DNA of 64,000 nucleotides, taken from positions 3,100,001 through 3,164,000 of the forward strand of contig CP099420.1 of the NCBI GenBank assembly GCA_024114885.1, read 5' to 3'. The number at the start of each line of letters is the position of its first letter. Positions within the stretch are counted from its first letter, which is position 1. The stretch comes from Septoria linicola (lineage: Eukaryota; Ascomycota; Dothideomycetes; Mycosphaerellales; Mycosphaerellaceae). Shown one piece after another: positions 31,064 through 41,084 of the stretch. The notes beneath the pieces were generated by a model. That model saw nothing but the letters and a program-made list of their open reading frames with translations. It did not search any database and was not told the DNA's origin. The translations under genes were made by a program, and so were the position numbers.

Positions 31064-31807
31064 ATGAACTCAAACAACAACTCCGGAGGCCGAAGCAGCC
31101 ACGATTTTGCCCGAGGCGGCAACTCGAGCAATTCCAATAGCAACTCGAGCGGCAGCGCCAACAGTGGGGGTGGCTCCTCGCTTGGCAGCTCCAACAACAA
31201 CAATAGCAGCAGCGGCGGCGGCGGCTATGGAGGAGGATCCTCCAACAACAATAACAGCAGCAGCGGCGGCGTTGGAGGAGGATCCTCCAACAACAACAAT
31301 AGCAGCAGCGGCGGCGGCGGCTATGGAGGAGGATCCTCCACCAACAACAATAACAGCAGCAGCGGCGGCGTTGGAGGAGGATCCTCCAACAACAACAATA
31401 GCAGCAGCGGCGGCGGCGGCTATGGAGGAGGATCCTCCAACAACAATAACAGCAGCAGCGGCGGCTATGGAGGAGGATCCTCTAACAATAACAATAGCAG
31501 CAGCGGCGGCGGCTATGGTGGAGGCTCCTCTAACAACAATAACTCCAACTCTAACTCACGAGGCTCCGGCGGCGGCGGTGGCGGTTATGGTGGCGGCAGC
31601 TCGAACAACAGCGGAGGCGGATTGGGAGGATCTTCTGGCGGCCACTCTGGCGGATCATCAGGTGGCTCTCGGTCTGGCGGCGGCAGCTCTTCCGGAGGTG
31701 GATCGCGATTCACGACGGACAAGAAGATGGATGTTGCATATGAAGCGGGGTACAAGGACGCCATGGACAAGGTGAAAACCGACATGATGCGTAACTTCGG
31801 CAACTAA
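31064..31807 (+). CDS. Gly/Asn/Ser-rich repeat protein
   Basis: A 247-residue ORF starting at ATG 31064. Residues about 35-170 are eight or so imperfect copies of a 15-18-residue unit of the form SSNNNNSSSGGGGYGGG, in which Tyr alternates with Val. The last 32 residues (FTTDKKMDVAYEAGYKDAMD onward) are non-repetitive, amphipathic and charged, and look like a folded or membrane-binding end. No signal peptide or membrane segment. Composition resembles prion-like or RNA-granule proteins, but no such activity can be claimed. The repeat is also a DNA minisatellite, so copy number should vary between strains. An unseen 3' exon is possible. Confidence 0.7.
   Translation: MNSNNNSGGRSSHDFARGGNSSNSNSNSSGSANSGGGSSLGSSNNNNSSSGGGGYGGGSSNNNNSSSGGVGGGSSNNNNSSSGGGGYGGGSSTNNNNSSSGGVGGGSSNNNNSSSGGGGYGGGSSNNNNSSSGGYGGGSSNNNNSSSGGGYGGGSSNNNNSNSNSRGSGGGGGGYGGGSSNNSGGGLGGSSGGHSGGSSGGSRSGGGSSSGGGSRFTTDKKMDVAYEAGYKDAMDKVKTDMMRNFGN
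31186..31560 (+). repeat. Coding minisatellite of about 45-54-bp units
   Basis: Tandem imperfect units built from (AAC/AAT)n, (AGC)n, (GGC)n and a GGAGGAGGATCCTCC block. Unit lengths are multiples of three, so gain or loss of copies keeps the frame. Confidence 0.85.
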
Positions 31808-33054
31808 AGGCAAGGTGTGCTTTCCAACCAATTCATCGAATCCTGGCTGGCTTAAGCAGTACTGACCGTCTTGTTGCAGAACCATGAATAACGACAACGC
31901 CGCCATTTCCAGGTTGATCTCGATTCAGTCTTGGAGGATGCAAGATGACGGTTTTGAATTTTCCAAGTGTGGGGACCTTTTGGCGATCGCGATAGCTCTG
32001 GCGCTTACTGGCCTGACCTGTTCATCGCAGTCATTGTCGGATACATTGTATAGGCGTTCAGAAATGTTCATTTGAGCTTTGCAAAAGCTGCATACTGCCC
32101 CACTGCCATGCTGCTGATCATATTAGATTCAACCGCCATTCGCCTCCTTCGGCACACCCCAGCATCCGAATGCCAACTACACAATGCTTACCGAGTGGCG
32201 AGCTGCGCAGTAAATGTATCATGTCACTACTGTGCATGAAAGAGCTGAAGAGGTCAGGTCGATTTCACTGGATGTGTCGCAGCGGCAGACTTTCGGCAGC
32301 CAGGATCATCCCCGTCAGCTGTTGTCCGCTGGACGGACACTCACAACAATCCTACAAGCGCAGCACGCTCGAAGCTCACCAGATGATGAACAACACAATG
32401 ATCAAGCGCTCCACGTTATACAGATACGCCATTCGTGCACCGGGAGAATTCGTGTCAATGCAAGCGACGGTTGCACGACATCACTCTGCGTGCAAAGCTG
32501 AAGAGCGGCTATGGTCTTCCACTAGCTGTGCGACCACTTCAACGTATTGAAAAGCACGCGCGCTCGATCGTTCCTACAGGGCTGCAAATATCGAATTCGC
32601 GTAAGCTGAGTGTCGATGCCCCAAGCCTGGCTGGCTCGCACGAACGGAAGAATGCAAAAAATTATTATCGGACAAACTGTTGGGTTCTGCACATTGTCAG
32701 CAACGACTCCAGCAAACATCAATCTGAGCTGGGAAAAGAGGTTTCGATCATACAGGGTGCCGTCTCAGCATGAATGCACCGGTCAAGATGCGCTATGAAA
32801 GCCATGCATGTGTAAGGCAGATAATCATGTCGAGTGATTATTGAGGGAGTTGAGAATAAGGGTGGCTTACCTGGCTGTGTCTATGCTTGCACAAGTGGAG
32901 CAGCATGCATGCTGCGAGTAGCAACACTGAGTGGTGGTAGCATGAAATGAGGGAATGCAGCGGGTGAGCGGACATTCTGGATGTGTGATTCGTGATGCTG
33001 TGATCGTGTTCAAATCGCTACATATCAGTCATTAGTCAAAGCAGCGCGCTGGCT
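31808..33054. other. 1.25-kb intergenic region
   Basis: Several short ORFs, none with recognisable domains or a good splice structure. I see no supportable gene here. Confidence 0.45.
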
Positions 33055-34234
33055 TCAATCGCCACCAAGACGTCTGCCGGAGCCACTCCACGCTGAGCCG
33101 CTTGCCCACGAACTAGGCAAAGGTCCGCTGCTCTGGTTCTGAGCAGGCTGATTTGCAGGTCTTCCAGCGAAAGCAGTACCGTATGCGCGAGCTGTCTGGG
33201 GCTGTCCAGTACCTGCAAACAGCTTTTGAATGAACTGCGGAGTGTTGATGTATTTTGTGCCAGCTCCATATTCGGGCCAGACCCGATCGAGGAAATCATA
33301 GAGATGAGCTGCCAGGATGCCTGTTGCTTGGATCATGGTCTGGAACGGACCCGCGATGAGGTAGGTGATAGCCAAGGATGCATACGGCAAGTACTTGGCA
33401 GGCATCTGGACGATGAAGAACTGAACCTGTCTGTTTGGGTCTTCTTGGGCGAAGGTGTAGATGAGCGCCATGTTGAGTGCGCTCAGTAACACTGCGCCAC
33501 CAAGGTAAATGCCTCCGCTCAGCTAAGTCAACGTCAGCAAAGCACACACCGTGCGAGCGACGACTTTGACAGTAACAAATGTATCGCGAAGAAGATATGT
33601 AGGGTCCAAAAACCACCAACAACCACAAGATCGAGGTCGCCAGCTTTCTCAATCCGGTATCCCACCATGCCCACACTCCACGAACGCTCTGTTTGTTTTG
33701 CGAATGACGAACGCCGCACAGTGCAGGGGTAATTTTGCTCAATTCCAGGAACCGTGACAGCTACAATAGGCTGGCCGGGCAGATATATCGAGCGTAGTTG
33801 TAGAAAGCAAAGGAGAATGAATAGAGAAAGAAGTCAGATAGGAAGTTGCTGATGCTTACCAGAATGATGAGTCCAACGAACATCAGATAGAAGGCATACG
33901 AGCCAGGTGAGCTGAATCGAGGGGCGCCTGTCTCGAGCTGACTGCTGTAGTGGTAGAGGAAGAATGGGTCCATGATGAGGCCCAAGGACGGACCGGTAAT
34001 GAAGAAGCACGTCAGGGCGCGCCAGATCTGTGGCAGCTGCCGGAAGGTGAAGACATAGTCTTTGAAGAACACAACCCAGGCGAGATTATACAGGCCAAGA
34101 TGACCAGGCACGCTGATGAGTACGGCTGCTGCTGTAATGGTTCTGCTTAGCATCAGAATCTGCATCAGTTCGCGCGCGTTGTGTCCGTACCTCGTGACTG
34201 GCGGCGCCTGGAAGAAGGCCTCTTGGAAAGACAT
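33055..34234 (-). CDS. Derlin family protein (Der1-like, ER-associated degradation)
   Basis: Exons on the minus strand are 34234-34191, 34142-33860 and 33522-33055, 264 residues. The start MSFQEAFFQAPPVTR and the LPQIWRALTCFFITGP and LIMDPFFLYHYSSQLE blocks define the Derlin rhomboid-like fold; there are about five or six membrane segments. The C-terminal ~50 residues are a Gly/Ser/Ala-rich cytosolic tail. Derlins take misfolded proteins out of the ER membrane with Cdc48. Intron 1 is 48 nt, without a stop in frame, and its removal restores VTR-TITAAAV. Intron 2 is 337 nt, far longer than others here; a small exon of a few codons inside it cannot be excluded. Confidence 0.92.
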
Positions 34235-34552
34235 CTTGAGGCGCACTCAGACCCGCAGACACACTCAGTACCGCTGAGAGGAAGATGGGTGATGCGTGAT
34301 GCGAAGTGTGAGGAAATAAAGATGGAGAGGAAGCAAAGTGTTCTTCCGAATTCGACGTGTTGCCAGGGAAGCGGCGATGGCAGAAGGTGTAGCCGCGCTC
34401 TTGCCGAAAAGTGCCTCGACTAAATTTTGTAAAAAGGCAGAAACGCTGCCAAGTCTTCCACACTCGAATTGTCTGGAGTGCGCCGACTTTGACGACACAC
34501 GCCAGCTACTAACCATCACAGCACTTTCTGTTCTTTTCACTCGACCGCAATC
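34235..34552. other. Head-to-head promoter region, Derlin and RPS1
   Basis: Short divergent region of 318 bp, pyrimidine-rich just before the RPS1 start (TTTCTGTTCTTTTCACTC near 34525-34542), as is common for ribosomal protein genes. Confidence 0.45.
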
Positions 34553-35513
34553 ATGGCTGTCGGCAAGAACAAGAGACTGTCCAAGGGCAAGAAGGGCCTG
34601 AAGAAGAGAACCGACCCATTTGCCCGCAAGGACTGGTTCAGCATCAAGGCGCCATCGACGTTTAACATCCGCGAGTACGATATCACCACCACCACTGCCT
34701 CCCACCTGCACGACTGCCACGAGCGTAGAGATGCACAATGCGAGGAATGCAGAGTTTTGAGAACGGATAACTAACGCTTGCTGCAGTGTCGGCAAGACTC
34801 TTGTGAACCGCAGCACCGGTCTCAAGAACGCCAACGATGCGCTCAAGGGCCGTATCTTCGAGGTTTCCCTCGCCGATCTCCAGAAGGACGAGGACCACGC
34901 TTTCCGCAAGGTCAAGCTGCGCGTCGACGAGGTCCAGGGCAAGAACTGCCTGACCAACTTCCACGGACTCGACTTCACCTCTGACAAGCTGCGCTCGCTC
35001 GTCCGCAAGTGGCAGTCCCTGATCGAGGCCAACGTTGTTGTCAAGACCACCGACGACTACCTGCTCCGCCTCTTCTGCATTGCCTTCACCAAGCGGAGAC
35101 CAAACCAGATCAAGAAGACCACCTACGCGCGGTCTTCGCAGATCCGTGCCATCAGGAAGAAGATGACGGATATCATGCAGCGCGAGGCACAGAGCTGCAC
35201 TCTCAGCCAGCTCACCACCAAGCTGATCCCAGAGGTGATTGGCCGCGAGATTGAGAAGAGCACCCAGGGTATCTACCCATTGCAGAATGTGAGTGTACAC
35301 CAGGAAGAAGCGGAGATTAGGGTACATGGGAGAAAGAAGTATCAAGACTAACATACAATCAAGGTCCACGTCCGCAAGGTCAAGCTCCTCAAGTCACCAA
35401 AGTTCGATCTTGGTAACCTCCTCTCGCTCCACGGCGAGTCCTCCACCGACGACGCCGGCCAGAAGGTTGAGGGCGCGCGCGATTTCAAGGAGACAGTTCT
35501 TGAGTCCGTGTAA
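34553..35513 (+). CDS. RPS1: 40S ribosomal protein S1 (eS1, S3a homologue)
   Basis: Exons 34553-34674, 34787-35288 and 35364-35513, 257 residues, matching yeast (255). The basic start MAVGKNKRLSKGKKGLKKR is typical, then VGKTLVNRSTGLKNANDALK after the first junction and the FTKRRPNQIKKTTYARSSQI block in the middle. The third exon gives VHVRKVKLLKSPKFDLGNLL and the acidic end. Introns are 112 and 75 nt, with ACTAAC and GACTAAC branch sites; the first follows the 41st codon, an early position common in fungal ribosomal genes. It is part of the small-subunit platform near the mRNA exit. Confidence 0.98.
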
Positions 35514-36028
35514 GCAGGTTGATGTTATGGCATGATGCTTTACGGGACACAACGGGCATTGGGCAAGCGTGGCGATTCACTTGTTTGCGAGTAGAAAGGC
35601 GTTTGAGAGAAAGGGCCATGGAAATGAGATGCATGGGACATCATACCAGCGCCACGTTAGGTCCTACGCAAAATCAGTGAAACGTTCGAAATGTTCAATG
35701 CTGCCCCCTGAGCCTTTCCATTCGTCTCTACGTCGTCGTGTGATGCTCGCGTTCGTGATGCAAGTAGCTCACGGCAGCACAGTCGCTTTTCAGGTGACCT
35801 CAATTAGTACGACGGTGAGCAGCGCCGAACTCCGTAGCAATGAGCTGCTTTCTGAACGCCATCAGCGATATCTCAATTTGCGCCTTCCCTTTTCAACCTT
35901 TCCAACATAAATATTCTCGCTCTTGCCTCCAAACCGCCCCGCACCGTCACCATCTAAATCTCAATCAGAAATTTGAGCACTTCCTATCCTCCCAGCACTC
36001 CAACATATCAAAGGCATCTCCAGCAAAG
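35514..36028. other. Intergenic region upstream of the ITPase gene
   Basis: No gene recognised; holds the RPS1 3' end and the ITPase promoter and leader. Confidence 0.5.
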
Positions 36029-36898
36029 ATGGCACCCAAAGAACTCAACTTCATCACAGGCAACGCCAATAAACTCGCCGAAGTGCAAGCAATCCTATCT
36101 TCTACGCCCGTCAAATTGCAATCGCAAAATGTCGACCTGGTAGAGATTCAAGGCACGATTGAGGAGATTTCTACTGATAAGGCAAGGAGGGCTGCGGAGG
36201 CTGTATGTTCACTTTTCGGACTGTGCTGTACACACCAGTCTACATCTTCACAATGATTTCTAGCATCTGGGTATTGTGCTGACAGCGGAATTTTGTATGG
36301 CAGATTCAAGGACCTGTGCTCGTGGAAGATACATGTCTCTGCTTCAATGCTTTTGATGAGCTACCTGGACCATATGTGTATGTACTGCCCGACAGGTCTA
36401 GCCTAAAATACATCCATCACATGTTGTCATTTCACGAGCTGATTGAGTCTTGCCTGTTGCAGGAAGTGGTTCCTCAAAGCACTTGGTGTGCAGGAGTTCC
36501 ACAAGCTGCTGGCCGGCTTCGATGATAAGTCTGCGCAGGCAGTCTGCACATTTGCATACTGCGAGGGGCCCGGAAAAGAGCCGATTGTCTTCCAAGGACG
36601 GACAAATGTAAGTCTTGCCGCCTTCTGGGAAAGCAAGCTGTCCGTTATGCGCAATGCTGATTCTCTTCCTGTAGGGAAAGATCGTACCATGCCGTGGACC
36701 GACCGACTTTGGTGAGTAGCAAGACAGGTATTATGAACCCCGCGTAGCAGTTGACTGATGTGTTCCGCAGGCTGGGATGCATGCTTCGAGTACGAGGGCC
36801 AGACCTATGCCGAGATGCCCAAAGCAGAGAAGAACAAGATCTCGCATCGTGGCATGGCACTGGAGAAGCTCGTCGAGTGGCTGAAGCAGGAGGCGTAG
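36029..36898 (+). CDS. HAM1: Inosine triphosphate pyrophosphatase (Ham1)
   Basis: Five exons: 36029-36202, 36304-36377, 36463-36607, 36675-36711 and 36771-36898, giving 185 residues, the normal size. All junctions are GT..AG and in phase. Conserved parts: ITGNANKLAEVQ at the N-terminus, VEDTCLCFNAFDELPGPYV (substrate and metal site), GWDACFEYEGQTYAEMP and the SHRGMAL signature. It cleaves ITP, dITP and XTP to the monophosphates and keeps deaminated purines out of nucleic acids. Exon 4 is only 37 nt. The gene ends 41 bp from the convergent FAP7 stop, so the two transcripts must overlap. Confidence 0.96.
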
Positions 36899-36939
36899 GT
36901 GACACAGCCGTAGTAGACCATCGTAACTCATGATATTGC

Positions 36940-37632
36940 TCAACCATGAAGGAACATTGGGTTGTCTTCGTCCTTCTGCTGCTCGCCCTGCGCGGTAGCC
37001 TCGCCCTCCTTGCCATGATCTTTCTTCCATTGCGTGACCCAGCTCTCCAATCGATCCACATTGGAGTCAATGTCCTCTGCCTTCTCGCTCTTCAGCTCCA
37101 CCACAATTTCTTGATCATATGCATCTCGTGCCTCTTGCAGCAGAACTTCCATGATCTCACAGTCCATGTTCTCTTCCAACTTCTTTCCATCGTACCCTCT
37201 TCCCTTCAGACGATCGTACAGTAGCCCGTTGTCGCATCGCACCACAACGACCAGATCGATCAGACTTGGCGGGAAGAGATCGCAAGCGTGCCAATCCACA
37301 ATCTGCCCACCCTCTTCTAAATCGTTCTCAATAACATCTAGCAGGCGGTCTTCGTCGACGATCTGCAGGCTTGGATCCTCAGGGTCGTCAGACTTCTCGC
37401 CAATGTTGTGTTTCTTGACGATCTCGTTTATGCTCAGATGGTGGAGGGAGGGAATGCGGCGGGCCAGTTCTTCTGCGTGTGAGGTTTTGCCGACTCCAGG
37501 CGTGCCGGTGATGATGATGTTGGGGTCTGTTCGCAACATGGTGGAAATGGTCCTTCTAATACTGCTGCTGTAATTGTGAAAGAGCAGAGACCGAGTGAAG
37601 AAGGCGCGACGATAGCAGGTTTTGAGCAGCAT
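36940..37632 (-). CDS. FAP7: Adenylate kinase isoenzyme 6 / Fap7-like ribosome assembly ATPase
   Basis: An intronless ORF on the minus strand with two in-frame ATGs, at 37632 (230 residues) and 37539 (199 residues). The shorter form has the family start IIITGTPGVGKTSH with the P-loop at 12-19, VDWHACDLFPPSLIDLVVVV (Walker-B-like) and LKGRGYDGKKLEENMDCEIM. Fap7 acts with Rps14 in the last step of 18S rRNA maturation in the cytoplasm and nucleus. The longer form adds a Lys/Arg/Ser/Phe-rich leader (MLLKTCYRRAFFTRSLLFHN) that looks like a mitochondrial presequence. The C-terminal tail past the kinase fold is charged and poorly conserved. Confidence 0.94.
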   Translation of the reverse strand: MLLKTCYRRAFFTRSLLFHNYSSSIRRTISTMLRTDPNIIITGTPGVGKTSHAEELARRIPSLHHLSINEIVKKHNIGEKSDDPEDPSLQIVDEDRLLDVIENDLEEGGQIVDWHACDLFPPSLIDLVVVVRCDNGLLYDRLKGRGYDGKKLEENMDCEIMEVLLQEARDAYDQEIVVELKSEKAEDIDSNVDRLESWVTQWKKDHGKEGEATAQGEQQKDEDNPMFLHG

Positions 37633-37697
37633 GCACGAGGAGGCTTGTGGCAGCTGCGAGTGTGACGTTTTCCGAGCTTGAGGTTGAGCTTGTCGCT

Positions 37698-37712
37698 AAG
37701 TTAACTAAACTT
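37698..37712. promoter_or_regulatory. Inverted repeat AAGTT-AACTA-AACTT in a divergent promoter
   Basis: 5-bp arms around a 5-bp spacer, in the 190-bp region between FAP7 and the alpha/beta hydrolase gene. It shares TTAACTAA with the elements at 15814 and 47484. Confidence 0.25.
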
Positions 37713-37822
37713 TCGAGCAGCGCGTTCATCGCATTGCACAGAAGACGTGCACCTAATTAGCATCCATTCTATACATCATTCCTTTTGCTTCGGCCCATAT
37801 TGAGGATAGCGAGAGCATCATC

Positions 37823-38828
37823 ATGCTCGCCCGGAACGCTCTTCCACGCCTCCAGCAGCCGCTTCGAGCATCAGCGATCCGAGCCTACTCGACTACCGAA
37901 CTCGGCAATGGAGTCAACATGGCTTATGATCTGTACGAGCCCGAGCAGCAAGCCCAAGGCAGTCCCATCGTCTTTGTTCATGGTTTGTTTGGCTCCAAGA
38001 GGAATCATCGGAGCATGAGTAAGTACGCATGTGTCCGCCCATATCTACTCGGATCCAGCATCTTACCTTTTGTACAGAGTCCTTGTCCGCGACCTGAAGC
38101 GTCCCGTCTACGCCATTGACACGCGGAATCATGGCGATTCTTCACATCACCAGAAGCACGACTATACAGCTCTAGCCGAAGACCTCGAACTCTTCCTGAG
38201 ACACCACAAATTGCAAGATACCTGCCTCATCGGCCATTCCATGGGTGCCAAAACAGTCATGGCAGTCGCGCTGCGAAAACAAGTCAAGATTGGCTCGCTC
38301 ATCCCCGTTGACAATGCTCCAATTGATGCAGCACTCAAGAGTGACTTCTCCAAATACATCATCGGAATGCGCAAGATCGAGGGGTCTTCTGTGAAGACCA
38401 TGAAAGAAGCCGACAAGATACTACAGAACTACGAGGAAGCGCTGCCTATTAGACAATTCCTCTTGACGAATCTGATGAAGGATGAGAATGGCTTGCAGAA
38501 GTTCAAAGTGCCGCTCAAGTATTTGACTCCTGCACTTCACGGACTGGGCGACTTCCCTTTTAAAGATCCAGATGAGGCGAGGTACCAGGGCCCGACGCTC
38601 ATTGTAAGGGGCACTCAAAGTCACTATGTCAGTGACGAGACTCTCCCAATTTGTGGACGCTTCTTCCCGAACTTTGTGTCTGCGGACATCGATGCTGGTC
38701 ACTGGGTGATCAGTGAGAAGCCAGAGGAGTTCCGGCAAGGTCAGTCTAGCAACTGCTGAGAAGTTTGAGCTCACATACTGACGCCATATCTAGCGGTTGT
38801 TGAGTTCCTGTCAAAGCACCAGGATTGA
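37823..38828 (+). CDS. Mitochondrial alpha/beta hydrolase (ABHD11/Imo32-like)
   Basis: Exons 37823-38022, 38078-38739 and 38794-38828, 298 residues. The N-terminus (MLARNALPRLQQPLRASAIR) is Arg-rich and without acids, a mitochondrial presequence. The hydrolase fold shows HGLFGSKRNH (oxyanion loop), the nucleophile elbow GHSMG with Ser about 121, an Asp candidate in the VRGTQSHYVSDE region and the catalytic His in AGHWV. In-frame splicing of the 55- and 54-nt introns gives SMSKVLVRDLKRP and the final FLSKHQD. Human ABHD11 protects lipoylated 2-oxoglutarate dehydrogenase; the substrate of the fungal protein is not known. Head to head with FAP7. Confidence 0.94.
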
Positions 38829-39452
38829 TAGGCCAGGTCTTGAGATATTTGACCAGGTTGAGAACATGAGATGTCTCACCAATACAGTCGATGCCTACAG
38901 CCACGTACTCGATTGCAGTCACGCTCATACAGCAGCTGCGAACATGCAGGGGTGGTACTATAGGACCAACCCGCCAACGCTAGCATGACCGAAACATCTG
39001 CCTTCATTTAAATGCAGAGCAGAGGGCAAGTTCATTGTCGTCAAAACACTCTCGGATACTAAGAGTGGTGCTAGCACGATAAACCTGCGACATGACATCG
39101 GCCTCGGGCCTGTCTCAAGGCTTGAAGGGGTGTCTTGAAAGCATCAGGAATCGGCTGCCTACGAGTGTCGCCATCCACGATCAGAGGATCCGAAGAGAAG
39201 TGAGGAGAGGCGGCATAGGCGCAACTGGAATCAAATCAATTCAAATACTCTGTCAAACTGATCGAAGGCTGCAACTGCCTTGATGTATGACCACTTCCAC
39301 ATCGGCATCGATTCGCTAGTCCTGGATTAAGCCTCGATCGCAGCTACACAACCTGAAATATCACTCTCTGGCCGCTCGCAAATCCATTGATCGGCCCAGA
39401 GGAGAAGCTGCATGAAATCACCAAAGCACATCAAGAACCAATCGCGCTGCCC
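38829..39452. other. Intergenic region between convergent genes
   Basis: 624 bp between the hydrolase and secreted repeat protein 3' ends; no gene recognised. Confidence 0.5.
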
Positions 39453-40660
39453 TCACGACTTGCACGTCAGTGCCACTCTGTCGACACTGTCCACTCCTGG
39501 AACAAGATCGCCGGCAAAAGTGGCGACCTGTTCCTTCTTGAAGCCCATTCCCGGTTTCCCTCCAGCAAGCCTGGAGAACCATACCGGCTCACACACAACG
39601 TTGTTCGGATCGACCTGAGAATGCATTAGTACAAATAACAAATCTAGATTGATGGACCTACGCCATTACCGCTCGTGATCTCCAGCTTTGTGATGTTGCT
39701 ACCATAGATCTCATGCTGCACACCGAGAGGGACAACATGCTCCTTGCCAGTGTGGTCCGCATGGTGAGCTCGGACCACGACAGACTCTCCCGAGTCACGA
39801 GAGAAGTCCGCCGAGGGAGCATAGTCGCAAAAGACCTGGACCTGGTAGACCTTGTTGTGCTTCTTCGTATCGTAGTTGATACCGAAGACGTGGTACAATG
39901 AGCCTGCCAAGTTCATCTTGAACTTGGAACCTGTCCAGGTCGAAGGCGTGTCGAAGAACCAAGTTGGCTGGCAGATGACTTTGTTGGGGTTGATCTTCGC
40001 ATCGAATGTCAGCAGCCGCTTTCACGTCCTTGTAGGCCTGGTCTCAGCAGGGCGACAGCAGCACTCACCCCATTCCCAGAGACAATCTCTACGCTCGCAA
40101 GATCGTAGCCCTGAGCCTTTCCGCCTGCTGAGCCGATGGGGACAGCAAACGTGCCAGCACTGCCGTCGATATTCTTGTACTCGATCTCGACAGACGGAAC
40201 TAGCTCGCGTGGCACGTTCAAAAGTGAGTTGGACGAGAGAGAGCAAGTCAAGTCGACCTGCGAAACCATTCCGTTCCCAAACGTCGAACCAGGAGAGCCA
40301 GCCTGATCGGACGTGAACGCCAACCCAGCTATCGCACCGGTCGAAGAGAAATGCCAAGTAGGCTTGCAAGTGACTGCATCGATGTTCACACCCTATCAAA
40401 CAGAGAAATCAGTCAGTACGGCCTCTCCATGAAATCGAAAAACGACGAACCACCGTAGCAGCAACAATCTCAATACTGTCGAGATCATTACTGAGAATAG
40501 CAGTTCTCTGGTTGAGGAAGACTCTGTATGTGTTGCATGTGTTGCTGTCTGCTGCACTGCAGGTTCTGACGAGAATGTGGGCGTCTTTGGGGATGAGCCT
40601 TGGTGCGACGAAGGCCATGCCCGCGCTGGACAGGATGGTGAAGAGGGCGAGTTTCATCAT
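39453..40660 (-). CDS. Secreted cysteine-containing repeat protein of unknown function
   Basis: Exons on the minus strand are 40660-40451, 40392-40069, 39994-39662 and 39614-39453, 342 residues. Met-Met-Lys followed by a hydrophobic stretch to about residue 18 is a signal peptide. Exons 2, 3 and 4 each open with the same motif, of form (V/I)(N/D)xNxVxCxPxWxF (for example NKVICQPTWFF and NNVVCEPVWF). Exons 2 and 3 end in S-G-N-G after an (I/L)E-I strand, and exon 1 ends in the matching half-unit SIEIVAATV. All three introns (58, 74, 47 nt) are phase 0, so the repeat is cut at the same place each time. Possible Cys pairs lie within each unit. I do not recognise the family; it could be a cell-wall or effector-like secreted protein. 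Confidence 0.85.
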
Positions 40661-41084
40661 GGGTGGTGGAGCTGGGTGTAGGATAGTGGTAGTAGCAAGA
40701 GAGTGTGTTGGAAGTGGATGTTAGGAAGAGGCCTGTTGGATGTTGAAGAGATAGGTAGGAAGATAGACAAGTGATCATGTGTCGAGCATGCATGGGAAGC
40801 CACACTCGTTCACTTCTGACGTGTGCTTGTTGCATTGAGGGCACTTGTCCTCACTTACATCTCAAGATGGCTCACTCATAATTCGCCTCACTCGCCGTCT
40901 AGTGTGCAATACGTAGGTGGATCTGCAATCACTACAAGCACGTTGCTGGCAGATGAAAGTGAATGCCAGGACTTCGCCAACCCTAGTCGAGTCACTTCGC
41001 AGGACCAAGCAGAAGCATCTACCTCAGATCCACGACCACATCCTCTCCTTACCTCTCCCTGCAGCCGCCAAACTCTCACCCTCC
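40661..41084. other. Intergenic region upstream of the secreted repeat gene
   Basis: No gene recognised; contains the likely promoter of the secreted repeat protein. Confidence 0.45.

Noticed and set aside
31186..31560. Regular repeats that might be taken for a CRISPR array
   Set aside because: The repeats are contiguous, coding, without unique spacers, and the genome is fungal.
31107..31775. 222-codon Ala/Glu/Pro-rich ORF
   Set aside because: A shifted-frame reading of the in-frame minisatellite of the Gly/Asn/Ser protein.
33296..33742. 148-codon minus-strand ORF
   Set aside because: Overlaps Derlin exon 3 in another frame and runs into the intron; not an independent gene.
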